A stretch of 64,000 bases of DNA from Sphingomonas sp. LHG3406-1 (GCF_029637485.1 NZ_CP069128.1:2078001-2142000), one strand, 5' to 3'; counted from the first letter of the stretch, positions 52,692 through 61,146 are shown. Notes: generated by a model from the sequence alone, not told the origin. Program-made: numbers and translations.

Positions 52692-53665
52692 CCCCCTTCG
52701 CGCGCGCCATCGCGGAGCGGCTGAGGAGCGAGGGACCGATGAGCGTCGAGGCCTATATGGAGGCCTGCAACGCTTACTATTACGCGACCCGCGATCCGCT
52801 CGGGACGGACGGCGATTTCACCACCGCGCCGGAAATCAGCCAGATGTTCGGCGAACTGGTCGGCGCGGTGCTGGCCGATGCGTGGCGGCGTGCCGGGGCG
52901 CCAGCGAACGTCCGCTATGTCGAACTTGGGCCCGGACGGGGGACGCTGGCCTCGGATGCACTGAGGGTGATGCGCTCGGCCGGGCTCGACCCGCCCGTGC
53001 ATCTGGTGGAGACCAGTCCGACGCTTCGACAGGCCCAGTCCGCGCTGCTCGGCTCGGTGACGCACCATGACAGCATCGGCGATCTGCCAGGCGATGGCCC
53101 CCTGCTGGTAGTCGCCAACGAGTTCCTCGATGCGCTGCCGATCCGCCAGCATGTCGGCGGCATCGAGCGGCACGTCGAATGGATCGGCGATGGCCTCGCC
53201 TTCGATCGCGACGGCGAGGTGGTCGAAAGCTCGCCGGCGCGCGATGGGGCGGTGCAGGCGCTGGCGGAAGGACTGGTGCCGCTTGGCGGCGTGGCGCTGA
53301 TCATCGACTATGGGCATGAGCGCAGCGCGCCCGGTGACACGCTCCAGGCCGTTCGCGGCCATCGCTTCGCGCCCGCGCTGGCGGACCCCGGCGAGCAGGA
53401 CCTGACGAGCCATGTCGACTTCGAGCGCGTGGCCGAGGTGGCGCGGGAGGCAGGAGCCTTCGTCGCCGGGCCCGCCGAGCAGGGCGCATGGCTGGAGCGG
53501 CTCGGAATCCAGGCCCGGGCGCGGGCGCTTGCCGATCGCTCGCCGTCGCGTGCCGAGGAGGTGGAAGCCGCCCGGGCGAGGCTCTGCCGGCCCGACCAGA
53601 TGGGTAGCCTGTTCAAGGTGCTTGCCATCCACTCACCGGAATGGCCAAGGCCGGCGGGACTATGA
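52688..53665 (+). CDS. MidA/NDUFAF7-like SAM-dependent methyltransferase (PF02636 type)
   Basis: A 325-residue methyltransferase. Typical motifs are [19 protein letters not shown], the SAM loop [10 protein letters not shown] and [22 protein letters not shown]7 methylates an arginine of complex I subunit NDUFS2 in mitochondria; bacterial members are less known. The start is uncertain: CTG 52688 overlaps the lgt stop and has AGGAG 8 bases upstream, keeping the conserved helix [13 protein letters not shown], while ATG 52739 would lose that helix but also has a GAGGGA nearby. No ATG, GTG or TTG lies between the lgt stop and 52739. Confidence 0.85.
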   Translation: MTPFARAIAERLRSEGPMSVEAYMEACNAYYYATRDPLGTDGDFTTAPEISQMFGELVGAVLADAWRRAGAPANVRYVELGPGRGTLASDALRVMRSAGLDPPVHLVETSPTLRQAQSALLGSVTHHDSIGDLPGDGPLLVVANEFLDALPIRQHVGGIERHVEWIGDGLAFDRDGEVVESSPARDGAVQALAEGLVPLGGVALIIDYGHERSAPGDTLQAVRGHRFAPALADPGEQDLTSHVDFERVAEVAREAGAFVAGPAEQGAWLERLGIQARARALADRSPSRAEEVEAARARLCRPDQMGSLFKVLAIHSPEWPRPAGL

Positions 53666-54168
53666 TCGTCCGTCCCGCCTCCGCCGCCGACCTGCCCGCC
53701 ATCGACCGGATCTTTCGGACGAGCTTCTGCGACACCTTCGCGCATCTCTACGCTCCGGCTGACCTCCAGGCCTTCCTCGATGAGCTTACGCCGGACGGCT
53801 GGGACGCGGAACATGGGAACGCGGACTTCGCATTCGCCCTGGGCACGGACGAGGCGGGCGAGCCACTGGGCTTCGCCAAGCTCGGCCCCAACAAGCTTCC
53901 GCACGTCGAGCCGGAGGGCACGATCGAGCTTCGCCAATTCTACCTGCTCAAGGAAGCGCATGGCACCGGGCTCGCGCAGCAGTTGATGGCCTGGGTGCTT
54001 GACGAGGCGCGGAGGCGCGGGGCGGAGCGTCTGGCCTTGTCGGTCTGGAGCGAGAATTTCCGGGCGCAGGCCTTTTACGGACGCTTCGGTTTCACCGACC
54101 TTGGCCCGGTGACCTTCATGGTCGGAGATCATGCGGACGAGGATCGCGTGTGGGCGATGAAGCTGTGA
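53662..54168 (+). CDS. GNAT family N-acetyltransferase
   Basis: A 168-residue acetyltransferase with the GNAT fold: [16 protein letters not shown] at the start, IELRQFYLLKEAHGTGLAQQLMAWVLDEA (acetyl-CoA loop QxxGxG-like HGTGLA), and LSVWSENFRAQAFYGRFGF near the C-terminus. This resembles acetyltransferases of the RimI/phosphinothricin type, but the substrate is unknown. ATG 53662 overlaps the MidA-like stop by 4 bases, and its stop overlaps pgeF by 4. Confidence 0.9.
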   Translation: MIVRPASAADLPAIDRIFRTSFCDTFAHLYAPADLQAFLDELTPDGWDAEHGNADFAFALGTDEAGEPLGFAKLGPNKLPHVEPEGTIELRQFYLLKEAHGTGLAQQLMAWVLDEARRRGAERLALSVWSENFRAQAFYGRFGFTDLGPVTFMVGDHADEDRVWAMKL

Positions 54169-54926
54169 GCGCTCCGGCCTGGACCAGCGCGGCTCTTGCC
54201 GTACCGCACGGCTTCCTCGGCCGGCGCGGAGGCATCAGCGAGGGCGCGATGGCGAGCCTCAACTGCGGCTGGGGCAGCGGCGACGACCTCGCGCTCATCC
54301 AAGAGAACCGCCGTCGTGCAGCTGACGCGGTGCTGCCGGGCGCGCGCATCGTCTCACCCTACCAGGTGCATGGTGTCGAGGTGCTGGAGGCCGGCGACTG
54401 GAGCGACGACGAGCGGCCGCATGCCGACGCGCTGGTGACGGATCGGCCAGGCATCCTGCTCGGCATCCTCACGGCCGATTGCGCGCCCCTCCTGTTCGCG
54501 GACTCGGAGGCAGGCGTCGTCGGCGCCGCCCACGCGGGCTGGCGCGGCGCGCTCGGCGGGGTGGCCGAGGCGACCATCGGCGCAATGGAGAAGCTTGGCG
54601 CCCAGCGAGACCGGATCGCAGCCGCGATCGGCCCGACCATCGCCCGCGCCAGCTACGAAGTCGATCACGCCTTCCCCGATCCCTTCCTCGCCGCGGACGA
54701 CGCAGCGGAGCGCTTCTTCTCGGATGGGCCTGCCGGCAAGCCGCACTTCGACCTACCGGCCTATCTGCTCCACCGGCTTGCCGCAGCAGGGCTGCGGCGG
54801 GTCGAGGCGCTCTGGCTCGATACCTATGCGCGAGAGGAGGACTTCTACTCCTTCCGGCGGTCGACGCATCGGGGCGAGCCGAATTACGGTCGGCAGATCA
54901 GCCTGGTCGGACTGCGCCAGCGCTAA
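54165..54926 (+). CDS. pgeF: purine nucleoside phosphorylase / peptidoglycan editing factor (YfiH, laccase domain)
   Basis: A 253-residue zinc enzyme. The ligands are visible as YQVHGVEV (His), TADCAPLLF (Cys) and AAHAGWRG (His). Members phosphorolyse or deaminate purine nucleosides and remove wrongly inserted L-Ser from peptidoglycan precursors. GTG 54165 (VSAPAW) overlaps the upstream GNAT stop (GTGA) and is preferred over ATG 54150. It ends the coupled lgt-midA-GNAT-pgeF series. Confidence 0.93.
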   Translation: MSAPAWTSAALAVPHGFLGRRGGISEGAMASLNCGWGSGDDLALIQENRRRAADAVLPGARIVSPYQVHGVEVLEAGDWSDDERPHADALVTDRPGILLGILTADCAPLLFADSEAGVVGAAHAGWRGALGGVAEATIGAMEKLGAQRDRIAAAIGPTIARASYEVDHAFPDPFLAADDAAERFFSDGPAGKPHFDLPAYLLHRLAAAGLRRVEALWLDTYAREEDFYSFRRSTHRGEPNYGRQISLVGLRQR

Positions 54927-54961
54927 CGAAGCGGAAAGGGCTTGCCCCTAGAAGGTGGCGC

Positions 54962-55225
54962 ATGGCGCGACCATTGGCCTCGGGGAAGAAAGCGGTGGAT
55001 CTGGCGGGCGGAGCTCGCAGGGTCGGCTCCCGGATCCGGCGCGACCCGCCGCCGCCGCCGGAACGGAAGGTCACCACCGCGGAACTGCGCGAGCGGGAGG
55101 CGTGGGTGATCGCCACGGGGATCATGGCCGTCGCACTGGCCATTGGAGTCATCCTGTTCGCCGTCGCTCGCTGGAGCGGCTGGAGCCCAAGCCACTATAC
55201 GGTCAGGGTCGAAGACAGGAGTTAG
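54962..55225 (+). CDS. hypothetical single-pass membrane protein
   Basis: An 87-residue protein. A basic, Arg- and Pro-rich N-terminal half (KKAVDLAGGARRVGSRIRRD, then PPPPERKVTTAELRERE) is followed by one helix (IMAVALAIGVILFAVARW) and a short tail SHYTVRVEDRS. It is probably inserted with the N-terminus in the cytoplasm. No named domain is recognised. ATG 54962 has AAGGTGG 4 bases upstream. It is 35 bases after pgeF and may be co-transcribed. Confidence 0.7.
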   Translation: MARPLASGKKAVDLAGGARRVGSRIRRDPPPPPERKVTTAELREREAWVIATGIMAVALAIGVILFAVARWSGWSPSHYTVRVEDRS

Positions 55226-55310
55226 GGCCACGCTCCCGCCGCCGTCCGGACCCGCAACGCGCATGAAGCGTTGGGGGCCGGAACAACGCAGCAGAAAAGG
55301 AGCGGGAGCA

Positions 55311-55571
55311 ATGGCCGACCTCAGTCAGATCCGTGAGCATATGGAAGTCATCGGCGCCGACGGCGTCCACCTCGGCACCGTCGACCGAGTCGAAGGCGAG
55401 CGGATCAAGCTGGTCAAGGCGGACAGCGGCGCGACCCATACGGACCATCACCATTATCTGCCCGGCGGCCTGATCGCCGAGGTCGAAGGCGACCAGGTCC
55501 GCCTCAGCGCCAATGCGGACGTGGCGGCGAACCTGTTCGAGCAGGAAGAATCGGGCGAGCCGATCGGCTGA
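55311..55571 (+). CDS. DUF2171 domain protein
   Basis: An 86-residue protein with the DUF2171 pattern: IREHMEVIGADGVHLGTVDRVEGERIKLVK, then HHHYLPGGLIAEVEGDQVRL. Family members are small PRC-barrel-like proteins, often stress-associated in sphingomonads; no biochemical role is known. AAAGGAGCGGGAGC precedes ATG 55311. A palindromic terminator follows. Confidence 0.88.
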   Translation: MADLSQIREHMEVIGADGVHLGTVDRVEGERIKLVKADSGATHTDHHHYLPGGLIAEVEGDQVRLSANADVAANLFEQEESGEPIG

Positions 55572-55579
55572 GCCCCGGT

Positions 55580-55610
55580 GGGCGGAAGGCGCTTCTCGCC
55601 CCTTCCGCCC
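55580..55610. terminator. bidirectional hairpin terminator
   Basis: GGGCGGAAGG (55580-55589) pairs with CCTTCCGCCC (55601-55610), loop of 11, between the convergent DUF2171 and 55618-55842 genes. There is no T-run on either side, so it may act with Rho or as a weak terminator. Confidence 0.5.
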
Positions 55611-55617
55611 AGCCCGC

Positions 55618-55842
55618 CTAGTGGCGGGAGTAAGCGGGGCGGAATGGCGCCCGCGCGGTGGTGGCCGGGATCAGGCTCGACTTGAGCTTGCGGGTCATGA
55701 CCGCCGCGCCGTCGCTGCTCATGCACACCAGGCGCACGCCCCCGGCCGGGAGCCGTTCGAGCGCCGAAATTCCGACCTTGGCATGATCGCACTTGGCGAT
55801 CACTTCGGCTTCGGAGAGGCTGAGGAAGAGGGCGCGGCTCAT
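55618..55842 (-). CDS. small conserved protein of unknown function
   Basis: A 74-residue protein MSRALFLSLSEAEVIAKCDH.. with GISALERLPAGGVRLVCMSSDGAAV and a basic end. The pattern of an N-terminal helix and a short beta-strand with two cysteines is familiar from sphingomonad micro-proteins, but I cannot name the family. Its start overlaps the stop of the 49-residue gene upstream by 4 bases, so the two are coupled. Confidence 0.75.
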   Translation of the reverse strand: MSRALFLSLSEAEVIAKCDHAKVGISALERLPAGGVRLVCMSSDGAAVMTRKLKSSLIPATTARAPFRPAYSRH

Positions 55843-55988
55843 GCGCCAAGCGCCCGGCGGACGGCGGCGATCCGGGGGCCATAGCCGTGATAGAGACCGA
55901 GATGGGCCGAACGCGACCGCTCGCAGGCAGCGTCGCCGGCGCGGGCCAGCGAGATGCCGCGGCGCAGATACAGATAGTTGAGGTCCAT
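55839..55988 (-). CDS. 49-residue conserved micro-protein
   Basis: A short gene reading MDLNYLYLRRGISLARAGDA and ending AAVRRALGA, with CERSRSAHLGLYHGYGPR between. Similar 45-60 residue proteins starting MDLNYLYxR are widespread in sphingomonads. It overlaps the 74-residue gene by 4 bases (ATGA), which supports it being translated. The helical, Arg-rich character suggests nucleic-acid or protein binding, but the function is unknown. A GGAG lies 7 bases upstream of the ATG on the minus strand. Confidence 0.7.
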   Translation of the reverse strand: MDLNYLYLRRGISLARAGDAACERSRSAHLGLYHGYGPRIAAVRRALGA

Positions 55989-56116
55989 GGGGAAGCTCCA
56001 CAAGGCGTAAGCGGGAGCACCGTAAGTCTCTCAGTCGCGCATGGCCTACGAGCCGGGATCGCGCGATGCCCATCCCCTAGCACGCCCCGCCCGCTTTCCC
56101 TAATCGCGCCGCCTCT

Positions 56117-56689
56117 TCATGCCGCCGGCATCGTCCCCGGCCGCAGATAGGCCCACATGTGCGGCACATAGTCGCGCTTGCCCAGCGGCACGCCGGCGCT
56201 GCGCAGCAGGGCATAGGCCATGTCGACATGGAAACCGACCTGCGGCAGCGCCCAGTCGCGCACGTAGCTCGACCCGGTCATGTCGAACACCATGCCCATC
56301 GGCAGCGCATGGGCGAGCGGCCGGTCGGCTGCGGCGTCCAGCTCGGTCTCGCCGACCCCATCGAGGAAGGCGAGCGCTTGCGCCAGGATGGCGCGGCAGT
56401 CGTCGAGCGTCCCCGGCTCGTCCGGACGCATCGCGCCATGGGTGCGGACGGCGAGCAGCTCGGCCGGCACCTCCTCCCCGCGCAGCCGGTAGACGGCCTC
56501 CTGGGCAAGGAAGGAAGCGAAGCGGAGCTGCGTGCCGAGCGGGAACATGTCGACTGCGAGCCGCACGGCGAGCAGGTCGCCGGGCGCATGGTTGTGGGCG
56601 AGCGCATGCGCCTCGGCCTTGTCGAGCCAGCCGAGGAGCGCGGTCAGCTGGTTGCGGAAGGTGGGAACGAGGAGCTGGGTCGGGGTCAT
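56117..56689 (-). CDS. DUF1993 domain protein
   Basis: A 190-residue all-helical protein of the DUF1993 family, related in fold to DinB-type four-helix bundles: TPTQLLVPTFRNQLTALLGWLDKAEAH-like start, MFPLGTQLRFASFLAQEAVYRL, and a C-terminal VGFHVDMAYALLRSAGVPLGKRDYV. The His residues are placed as in DinB metal sites. The function is unknown. It is monocistronic. Confidence 0.88.
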   Translation of the reverse strand: MTPTQLLVPTFRNQLTALLGWLDKAEAHALAHNHAPGDLLAVRLAVDMFPLGTQLRFASFLAQEAVYRLRGEEVPAELLAVRTHGAMRPDEPGTLDDCRAILAQALAFLDGVGETELDAAADRPLAHALPMGMVFDMTGSSYVRDWALPQVGFHVDMAYALLRSAGVPLGKRDYVPHMWAYLRPGTMPAA

Positions 56690-56961
56690 GGCCGACCCAT
56701 GTCACGGCCGGCACCCTTGCGCCAGTGACCGGCGCGGCGGAGGGAAGCGAAAAAAGGCATAGCGTCCACGTCGTCCAGTTCGCGGTTCGTTCCCGGCGAG
56801 CGCGGCGACAGCGGTGCGAAGCGGGAGGTGGTCGGGCCAGGTCTGGCGGACATGGGTCAATTTAGCCGATCTGGTTTGTTTTTGCAAGATGGTTGTGGCG
56901 GTAGCTAGTGGTGACGGTGCGGGTTTATGATTGCGGACAGCAGCAGCGGAGAGCCGGCCCC
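56690..56961. other. 272-base intergenic region
   Basis: Between the DUF1993 and DUF2200 genes. It contains a stretch of lower GC (about 56,858-56,900 with TTTGTTTTTGC) that could hold promoters for the divergent pair. No open frame with a ribosome binding site, RNA gene or repeat was found. Confidence 0.5.
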
Positions 56962-57318
56962 ATGCACCGCGTCTTCACCACCAGCGTCGCCAGCGTCCAC
57001 GTCCATTATGTTGCCAAGGCGGATAAGAAGGGACGCACCCGCGCCGAGGTGGACGAGATCCTTCGCTGGCTGACCGGCTATTCGCAAGAAGCGCTGGAGG
57101 CGGCGCTGGCGGCGGGCACGGATTTCCAGACCTTCTTTGCCGAGGCGCCGGCGATGAATCCGGCGCGCCTGGCGATCACCGGCAAGGTGTGCGGGGTGCA
57201 GGTGGAAGCGGTCGAGGACCCGCTGATGCGGGAGATTCGCTACGTCGACAAGCTGGTGGACGAGTTGGCGAGGGGGTGGAAGATGGAGAAGATATTGCGG
57301 GAGCCGGTCGCCAATTAG
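56962..57318 (+). CDS. DUF2200 domain protein
   Basis: A 118-residue protein with [37 protein letters not shown] and [19 protein letters not shown], the DUF2200 pattern. The family is widespread in bacteria and functionally uncharacterised. ATG 56962 matches the usual start; ATG 56908 would add 18 unrelated residues. It is followed 35 bases later by the HNH gene. Confidence 0.88.
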   Translation: MHRVFTTSVASVHVHYVAKADKKGRTRAEVDEILRWLTGYSQEALEAALAAGTDFQTFFAEAPAMNPARLAITGKVCGVQVEAVEDPLMREIRYVDKLVDELARGWKMEKILREPVAN

Positions 57319-57352
57319 CCGCTTGGCAAGGCTTGGCGCTTAGGCAGGCGGC

Positions 57353-57880
57353 ATGAATGCGCCGACCAAGCTGAGTATCGTCGATCAGATCCGCGCCCGT
57401 GACGGGGACCATTGCTGGCTCTGCAACGGCACGCTCGACTTTGCGGCGAAGCCGAACAGCAAGAGGGCACCGACCAAGGAGCATCTGGTGGCGCAGTCGC
57501 TCGGCGGCGGGAACGAGCTGTCGAACCTCGTCCTTTGCCACCCCGGCTGTAACAGGATGCTGGCCGACCGCCCGGTCGCGGACAAGGAGAAGATCCGCGC
57601 CAAGTTGGCGGCCAATCGGGCGAAGGTGGCGGCAGCGAAGAAGGCGGGCGTGCCGGTGCCGTCGAATTCCCCGGCGTCAGTTAAGGCGACGGAGAAGGCG
57701 GGTGCGCTCTCGCCGCCGATTGCTCCGGCACCCTTGCAGAGGAACGCGGCAACCAGGGCTGGTCCGCCGGCCCTTCGCCTTGAGGCGCAGCTCTGGCGCT
57801 GGCAAATGATCAGCTTGGTGAGCGCCGGGGCGGCGATGCTGGCGATCGGTGTTCTGATCGGGCTGGCCTTGGCCGCGTGA
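57353..57880 (+). CDS. HNH endonuclease with C-terminal membrane helix
   Basis: A 175-residue protein. The HNH core (about residues 8-75) has the zinc pair CWLC, the catalytic EHLVAQSLGGGNELSNLVL and CHPGCNRML. A Lys/Ala/Pro-rich linker leads to one hydrophobic helix (about residues 150-174, ISLVSAGAAMLAIGVLIGLA). A membrane-tethered HNH nuclease is unusual. It begins a run of small accessory genes up to 59950. Confidence 0.82.
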   Translation: MNAPTKLSIVDQIRARDGDHCWLCNGTLDFAAKPNSKRAPTKEHLVAQSLGGGNELSNLVLCHPGCNRMLADRPVADKEKIRAKLAANRAKVAAAKKAGVPVPSNSPASVKATEKAGALSPPIAPAPLQRNAATRAGPPALRLEAQLWRWQMISLVSAGAAMLAIGVLIGLALAA

Positions 57881-58090
57881 GGATCAAGGGACCTGCCAGA
57901 AGCCCAACATGAATTGGCGCAGGATCGCCTTTTGTACGACTTTGAATTGGATACCGCTGTCCTACTGCTAACCAAATAGGCTAAATCGATGCGAGGCGCG
58001 ACTCATCAAGAGGATCGTAGCCTTGTTGAGGTGGGCTTCATGCGTCATTGTCGGTGCTGCTCGGTTTTCGCGTTTGGAGGGCGTCCTTCC

Positions 58091-58522
58091 GTGTTGAACC
58101 TCACTGAGCGCCAGCAGCAATGCTTGGAGGGTTATCTGGCCCGGAAGACCGCGAAGGAGATCGGGCGTGAGCTCGGGATCTCGCATCATGCGGTCGAGCA
58201 GCATCTGAAAGCGACCCGGCGCAAGTTGAACGTGACCGACACTGCCTCAGCGGCCCGGCTCTACCTCCATGCAGGCACTACGGTGGAGCCATACTATGAT
58301 CCCCCGGAGCTACACGAACCTGGCACCGCCGAGGTAGCCGATCAATATCCGGAGCGTCAGATTGCCGACCTTCGGGATGTAACGTCGGAAGCCATGGGGA
58401 GAGCATATTCGCTGTCGGCTGGACAGGTCCTTGCGGCCATCGGCCTGTGCGGCGTTGCTCTGATCGTCGCCATGACGCTGCTTTTGGCAATCGCACAAGG
58501 CATTGACCAGATCACAGCCTGA
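58091..58522 (+). CDS. LuxR-type HTH protein with C-terminal membrane helix
   Basis: A 143-residue protein. The N-terminal domain NLTERQQQCLEGYLARKTAK, then EIGRELGISHHAVEQHLKAT is a LuxR/GerE helix-turn-helix. A hydrophobic helix (about residues 110-132, VLAAIGLCGVALIVAMTLLLA) ends the protein. GTG 58091 was chosen because GGAGGG lies 9 bases before it; ATG 57989 would add an unconserved Cys-rich leader. A membrane-tethered LuxR HTH without a sensor domain is unusual. It is separated from the HNH gene by 210 bases of lower GC. Confidence 0.8.
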   Translation: MLNLTERQQQCLEGYLARKTAKEIGRELGISHHAVEQHLKATRRKLNVTDTASAARLYLHAGTTVEPYYDPPELHEPGTAEVADQYPERQIADLRDVTSEAMGRAYSLSAGQVLAAIGLCGVALIVAMTLLLAIAQGIDQITA

Positions 58523-58552
58523 GCGGTGCCTTGATCCCGCGGGGGTCTTGCA

Positions 58553-58897
58553 ATGTTGAACAACCGACTGGCCGCTGCCAAGGCGGTCTATAACGAACTG
58601 GCGCCTGCCGAAGCAGATGTGGACAATGCGATCGTGCATGCCGCCAAGCTTGCGATCGCAGTGGTCGAAGGCCGGCGCAGCGCCCATCTCCCGCTGACAG
58701 CCGGGCAGGAAGGCCTGGCCCACGTATCACGGGCAAGCCTGCGCCTAGTGGAGGCCCGGGAGGAATTGTGTGCGGCCCATGCCGCGTTCCGCGCTACCCA
58801 GGTCGAAATCGGCCTTCGGGCGGTTTCATTCGGCAACCTTTGGGAGTGCCCGCCGAACACGGGCGAGCTACCCTCGAATGTCGCGAACGTCGCGTAA
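58553..58897 (+). CDS. hypothetical protein
   Basis: A 114-residue protein, largely helical (RLAAAKAVYNELAPAEADVD, RASLRLVEAREELCAAHAAF), with a C-terminal FGNLWECPPNTGEL segment. No named domain is recognised. It is 30 bases downstream of the HTH gene on the same strand and 40 bases upstream of the next one, so all may be co-transcribed. Codon use is slightly less GC-rich than in the housekeeping genes, consistent with an accessory origin. Confidence 0.65.
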   Translation: MLNNRLAAAKAVYNELAPAEADVDNAIVHAAKLAIAVVEGRRSAHLPLTAGQEGLAHVSRASLRLVEAREELCAAHAAFRATQVEIGLRAVSFGNLWECPPNTGELPSNVANVA

Positions 58898-58937
58898 GCG
58901 GCTTGCAGCATGAGTGTGCGGCCGCCAGCATCTGGAT

Positions 58938-59387
58938 ATGAACCCGGTCTTCTTCTTCCTTGGCTTGCTGGTCTTCTCGCTCAGCTTTGCGGCTTGGAAG
59001 GGTGGGGGACCCGAGCGGCTGGCGGCCGCCATCTACCTGGCCGCGACCATCGCCTCATCCATGGCGGGAAGCGACGCAGCACCGGGGCGCGGATTCCGCG
59101 ACCTGGCAACTCCGCTGCTGACCGTGGATGTGGCGATGGCGCTGGCGCTGACGGCGCTTACGGTGCGTGCCAACCGGCTCTGGTTGATCGCAGCCAGCGC
59201 GTGCCAATGGATTGCGGTGCTGGCGCACATCGTGCGCGCGATCCAGCCAAACATCATCCCAACCAGCTACGCCTTTTTGGCGATGATCTGGTCGTGGCCG
59301 ATGGTGGGGCTGTTGCTAGGCGGTACGGTCGCCTACCGTCGGCGCCTGACCGCCGGTGTACCAGTACCGGACTGGAGACATTCCTGA
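58938..59387 (+). CDS. hypothetical four-helix membrane protein
   Basis: A 149-residue integral membrane protein with about four helices (FFFLGLLVFSLSFAAWKGG; LAAAIYLAATIASSM; VAMALALTALTV and AFLAMIWSWPMVGLLLGGT). No named family is recognised. It lies between the 114-residue gene and the RadC-type gene, overlapping the latter by about 16-94 bases depending on the RadC start. Confidence 0.7.
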   Translation: MNPVFFFLGLLVFSLSFAAWKGGGPERLAAAIYLAATIASSMAGSDAAPGRGFRDLATPLLTVDVAMALALTALTVRANRLWLIAASACQWIAVLAHIVRAIQPNIIPTSYAFLAMIWSWPMVGLLLGGTVAYRRRLTAGVPVPDWRHS

Positions 59388-59950
59388 ACGAGGTCGGCCT
59401 CGCCAGAGCAACCCGGTCATCGGAGCAAATCCGGGCCGCGTTCGGAAGTCTGGCGGCAGCGCTGGATGCCGAGCCTCTGGCGCTGAAGGCGGTAGTGGGA
59501 GCAAAGGCTGCGCGCATGCTCAAGGCAGCGCAAAAGCTCCACGTCGATCTATTGGCAGAGGCCCTAGTCGAGCGTCCGCTCCTCTCCAGCCAAGGGGAAG
59601 TGGCGGCGTTCCTGGCGCGTTGCATCGGCTTTCGCCCGATCGAGGTGCTGATCGTGCTGCACGTGGATGGCCGCCGTCGGATCATCTGTCATGACGTGCT
59701 CGCCGAAGGACGCGTCGATGCCGTGCCCATCGATTGCCGCCGCATCATCTTGCGGGCGCTGGAGCGGGGTTCAAGGGGATTGGTGCTGGCGCACAATCAT
59801 CCGTCGGGCGACGGTCGGCCGAGCGCAGCGGACCTGCGTGCCACGCGGCAGGTTGCTGACTGCGCGAGGATTTTCGAAATCGTGCTGCACGATCACCTGA
59901 TCGTGACCGGCACGGACATTACGAGCTTGCGGGCGCTGAATTACGTCTAA
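59294..59950 (+). CDS. RadC-type JAB/JAMM domain protein
   Basis: Protein with an N-terminal helix-hairpin-helix-like region (LETFLNEVGLARAT, AVVGAKAARMLKAAQKL) and a C-terminal JAMM domain whose metal motif is LAHNHPSGDGRPSAADLRAT (HxHPSGx7-8D). RadC was once thought a repair protein; JAMM members are metal hydrolases, often found in mobile or accessory islands. The start is uncertain: GTG 59294 has no ribosome binding site and overlaps the membrane gene by 94 bases; CTG 59372 gives the conserved LETFL start but has no site either. The domain assignment is secure; the 5' end is not. Confidence 0.75.
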   Translation: MADGGAVARRYGRLPSAPDRRCTSTGLETFLNEVGLARATRSSEQIRAAFGSLAAALDAEPLALKAVVGAKAARMLKAAQKLHVDLLAEALVERPLLSSQGEVAAFLARCIGFRPIEVLIVLHVDGRRRIICHDVLAEGRVDAVPIDCRRIILRALERGSRGLVLAHNHPSGDGRPSAADLRATRQVADCARIFEIVLHDHLIVTGTDITSLRALNYV

Positions 59951-60027
59951 GGAGCGACTAGCCCGGTGCTACAGATCGCAGGCTCCTTGATCCTCGCCTT
60001 CGCCAGGTCTCACCCGCATGGCCAATT

Positions 60028-60055
60028 GGGACCGCTCCGGAGGAGGAGCGGTCCC
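60028..60055. terminator. hairpin terminator between RadC-type and nrdB genes
   Basis: GGGACCGCTCC (60028-60038) pairs with GGAGCGGTCCC (60045-60055), 11 base pairs, loop GGAGGA, in the gap between the convergent genes. There is no T-run on either side. Confidence 0.6.
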
Positions 60056-60089
60056 TTGGCGCTATGTTCGACCTTTCAGGTCCTACAGG

Positions 60090-61142
60090 TCACTCCGCCG
60101 CCACCCCGGCAGCATCGAACAACCCACCTTCGGCCTCGGCCTCCGGCGCGTCGTTCGCGACCTTGGCCTTCTGGCGGCGGTCGAAATTGTCCCACACCTC
60201 GTTCCAGTTCCCCTTGGTCGCTGCCTTCGAATATTCCGTCGCGCGGGTTTCGAAGAAGTTGGCGTGCTCGACGCCGTTGAGGAGCGGGGCGAGCCAGGGG
60301 AGGGGGTGTTCGTCGACCATGTAGATGGGCTGGAAGCCAAGCTGGCCCAAGCGCCAGTCGGCGATGTAGCGGATGTACTTCTTGATCGACTTGGGCGTCA
60401 TGCCCTCGACCGGGCCCTGTTCGAAGGCGAGGTCGATGAAGGCGTCCTCGAGGCGGACGGTCTTCTGGCACTGATCGATGATCGAATCCTTGACCTCGGC
60501 GGTGAGGCAGTCGCGCTCCTTCACGAAGGCGTGGAAGAGCTTGATGATGCCCTCGCAGTGGAGGCTTTCGTCGCGGACCGACCAGCTGACGATCTGGCCC
60601 ATGCCCTTCATCTTGTTGAAGCGCGGGAAGTTCATCAGCATGGCGAAGCTGGCGAACAGCTGCAGCCCCTCGGTGAAGGCGCCGAACATGGCCAGCGTCT
60701 TGGCGATGTCGGCATCGGTGTCGACGCCGAAGGTGTTCAGATAGTCGTGCTTGTCCTTCATCTCCTTGTACTGGAGGAAGGCGCTATATTCGCTCTCGGG
60801 CATGCCGATGGTGTCGAGCAGGTGCGAGTAAGCGGCGATGTGCACCGTCTCCATGTTGGAGAAGGCGGTCAGCATCATCTTGATCTCGGTCGGCTTGAAC
60901 ACCGAGCCGTACTTGTCGTGGTAGCAATCCTGCACCTCGACGTCGGCCTGGGTGAAGAAGCGGAAGATCTGGGTGAGGAGGTTGCGCTCGTGCGGGGTGA
61001 GCTTCTGCGCCCAGTCGCGGCAATCCTCGCCCAAAGGCACTTCCTCCGGCATCCAGTGGATCTGCTGCTGGCGCTTCCAGAATTCGAACGCCCAGGGATA
61101 TTCGAAGGGCTTGTAGGCCTTGTTGGCTTGGAGGAGGGGCAT
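60090..61142 (-). CDS. nrdB: ribonucleoside-diphosphate reductase subunit beta (class Ia)
   Basis: Holds the di-iron tyrosyl radical cofactor. The 350 residues have ligands Asp67, Glu98 and His101 (ETVHIAAY), then Glu in FTEGLQLFASF and VRDESLHCEG (Glu, His), and the radical Tyr105 at the spacing of E. coli Tyr122. This identifies the classical class Ia type. A 5-base gap separates its ATG from the upstream 39-residue gene; the micro-genes between nrdA and nrdB are probably co-transcribed. Confidence 0.95.
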   Translation of the reverse strand: MPLLQANKAYKPFEYPWAFEFWKRQQQIHWMPEEVPLGEDCRDWAQKLTPHERNLLTQIFRFFTQADVEVQDCYHDKYGSVFKPTEIKMMLTAFSNMETVHIAAYSHLLDTIGMPESEYSAFLQYKEMKDKHDYLNTFGVDTDADIAKTLAMFGAFTEGLQLFASFAMLMNFPRFNKMKGMGQIVSWSVRDESLHCEGIIKLFHAFVKERDCLTAEVKDSIIDQCQKTVRLEDAFIDLAFEQGPVEGMTPKSIKKYIRYIADWRLGQLGFQPIYMVDEHPLPWLAPLLNGVEHANFFETRATEYSKAATKGNWNEVWDNFDRRQKAKVANDAPEAEAEGGLFDAAGVAAE

Positions 61143-61146
61143 GGGG

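Noticed and set aside
55311..55571. Possible EcfG promoter upstream of DUF2171 (GGAAC near 55280)
   Set aside because: No CGTT occurs 16-17 bases after it, so it does not fit the promoter consensus.
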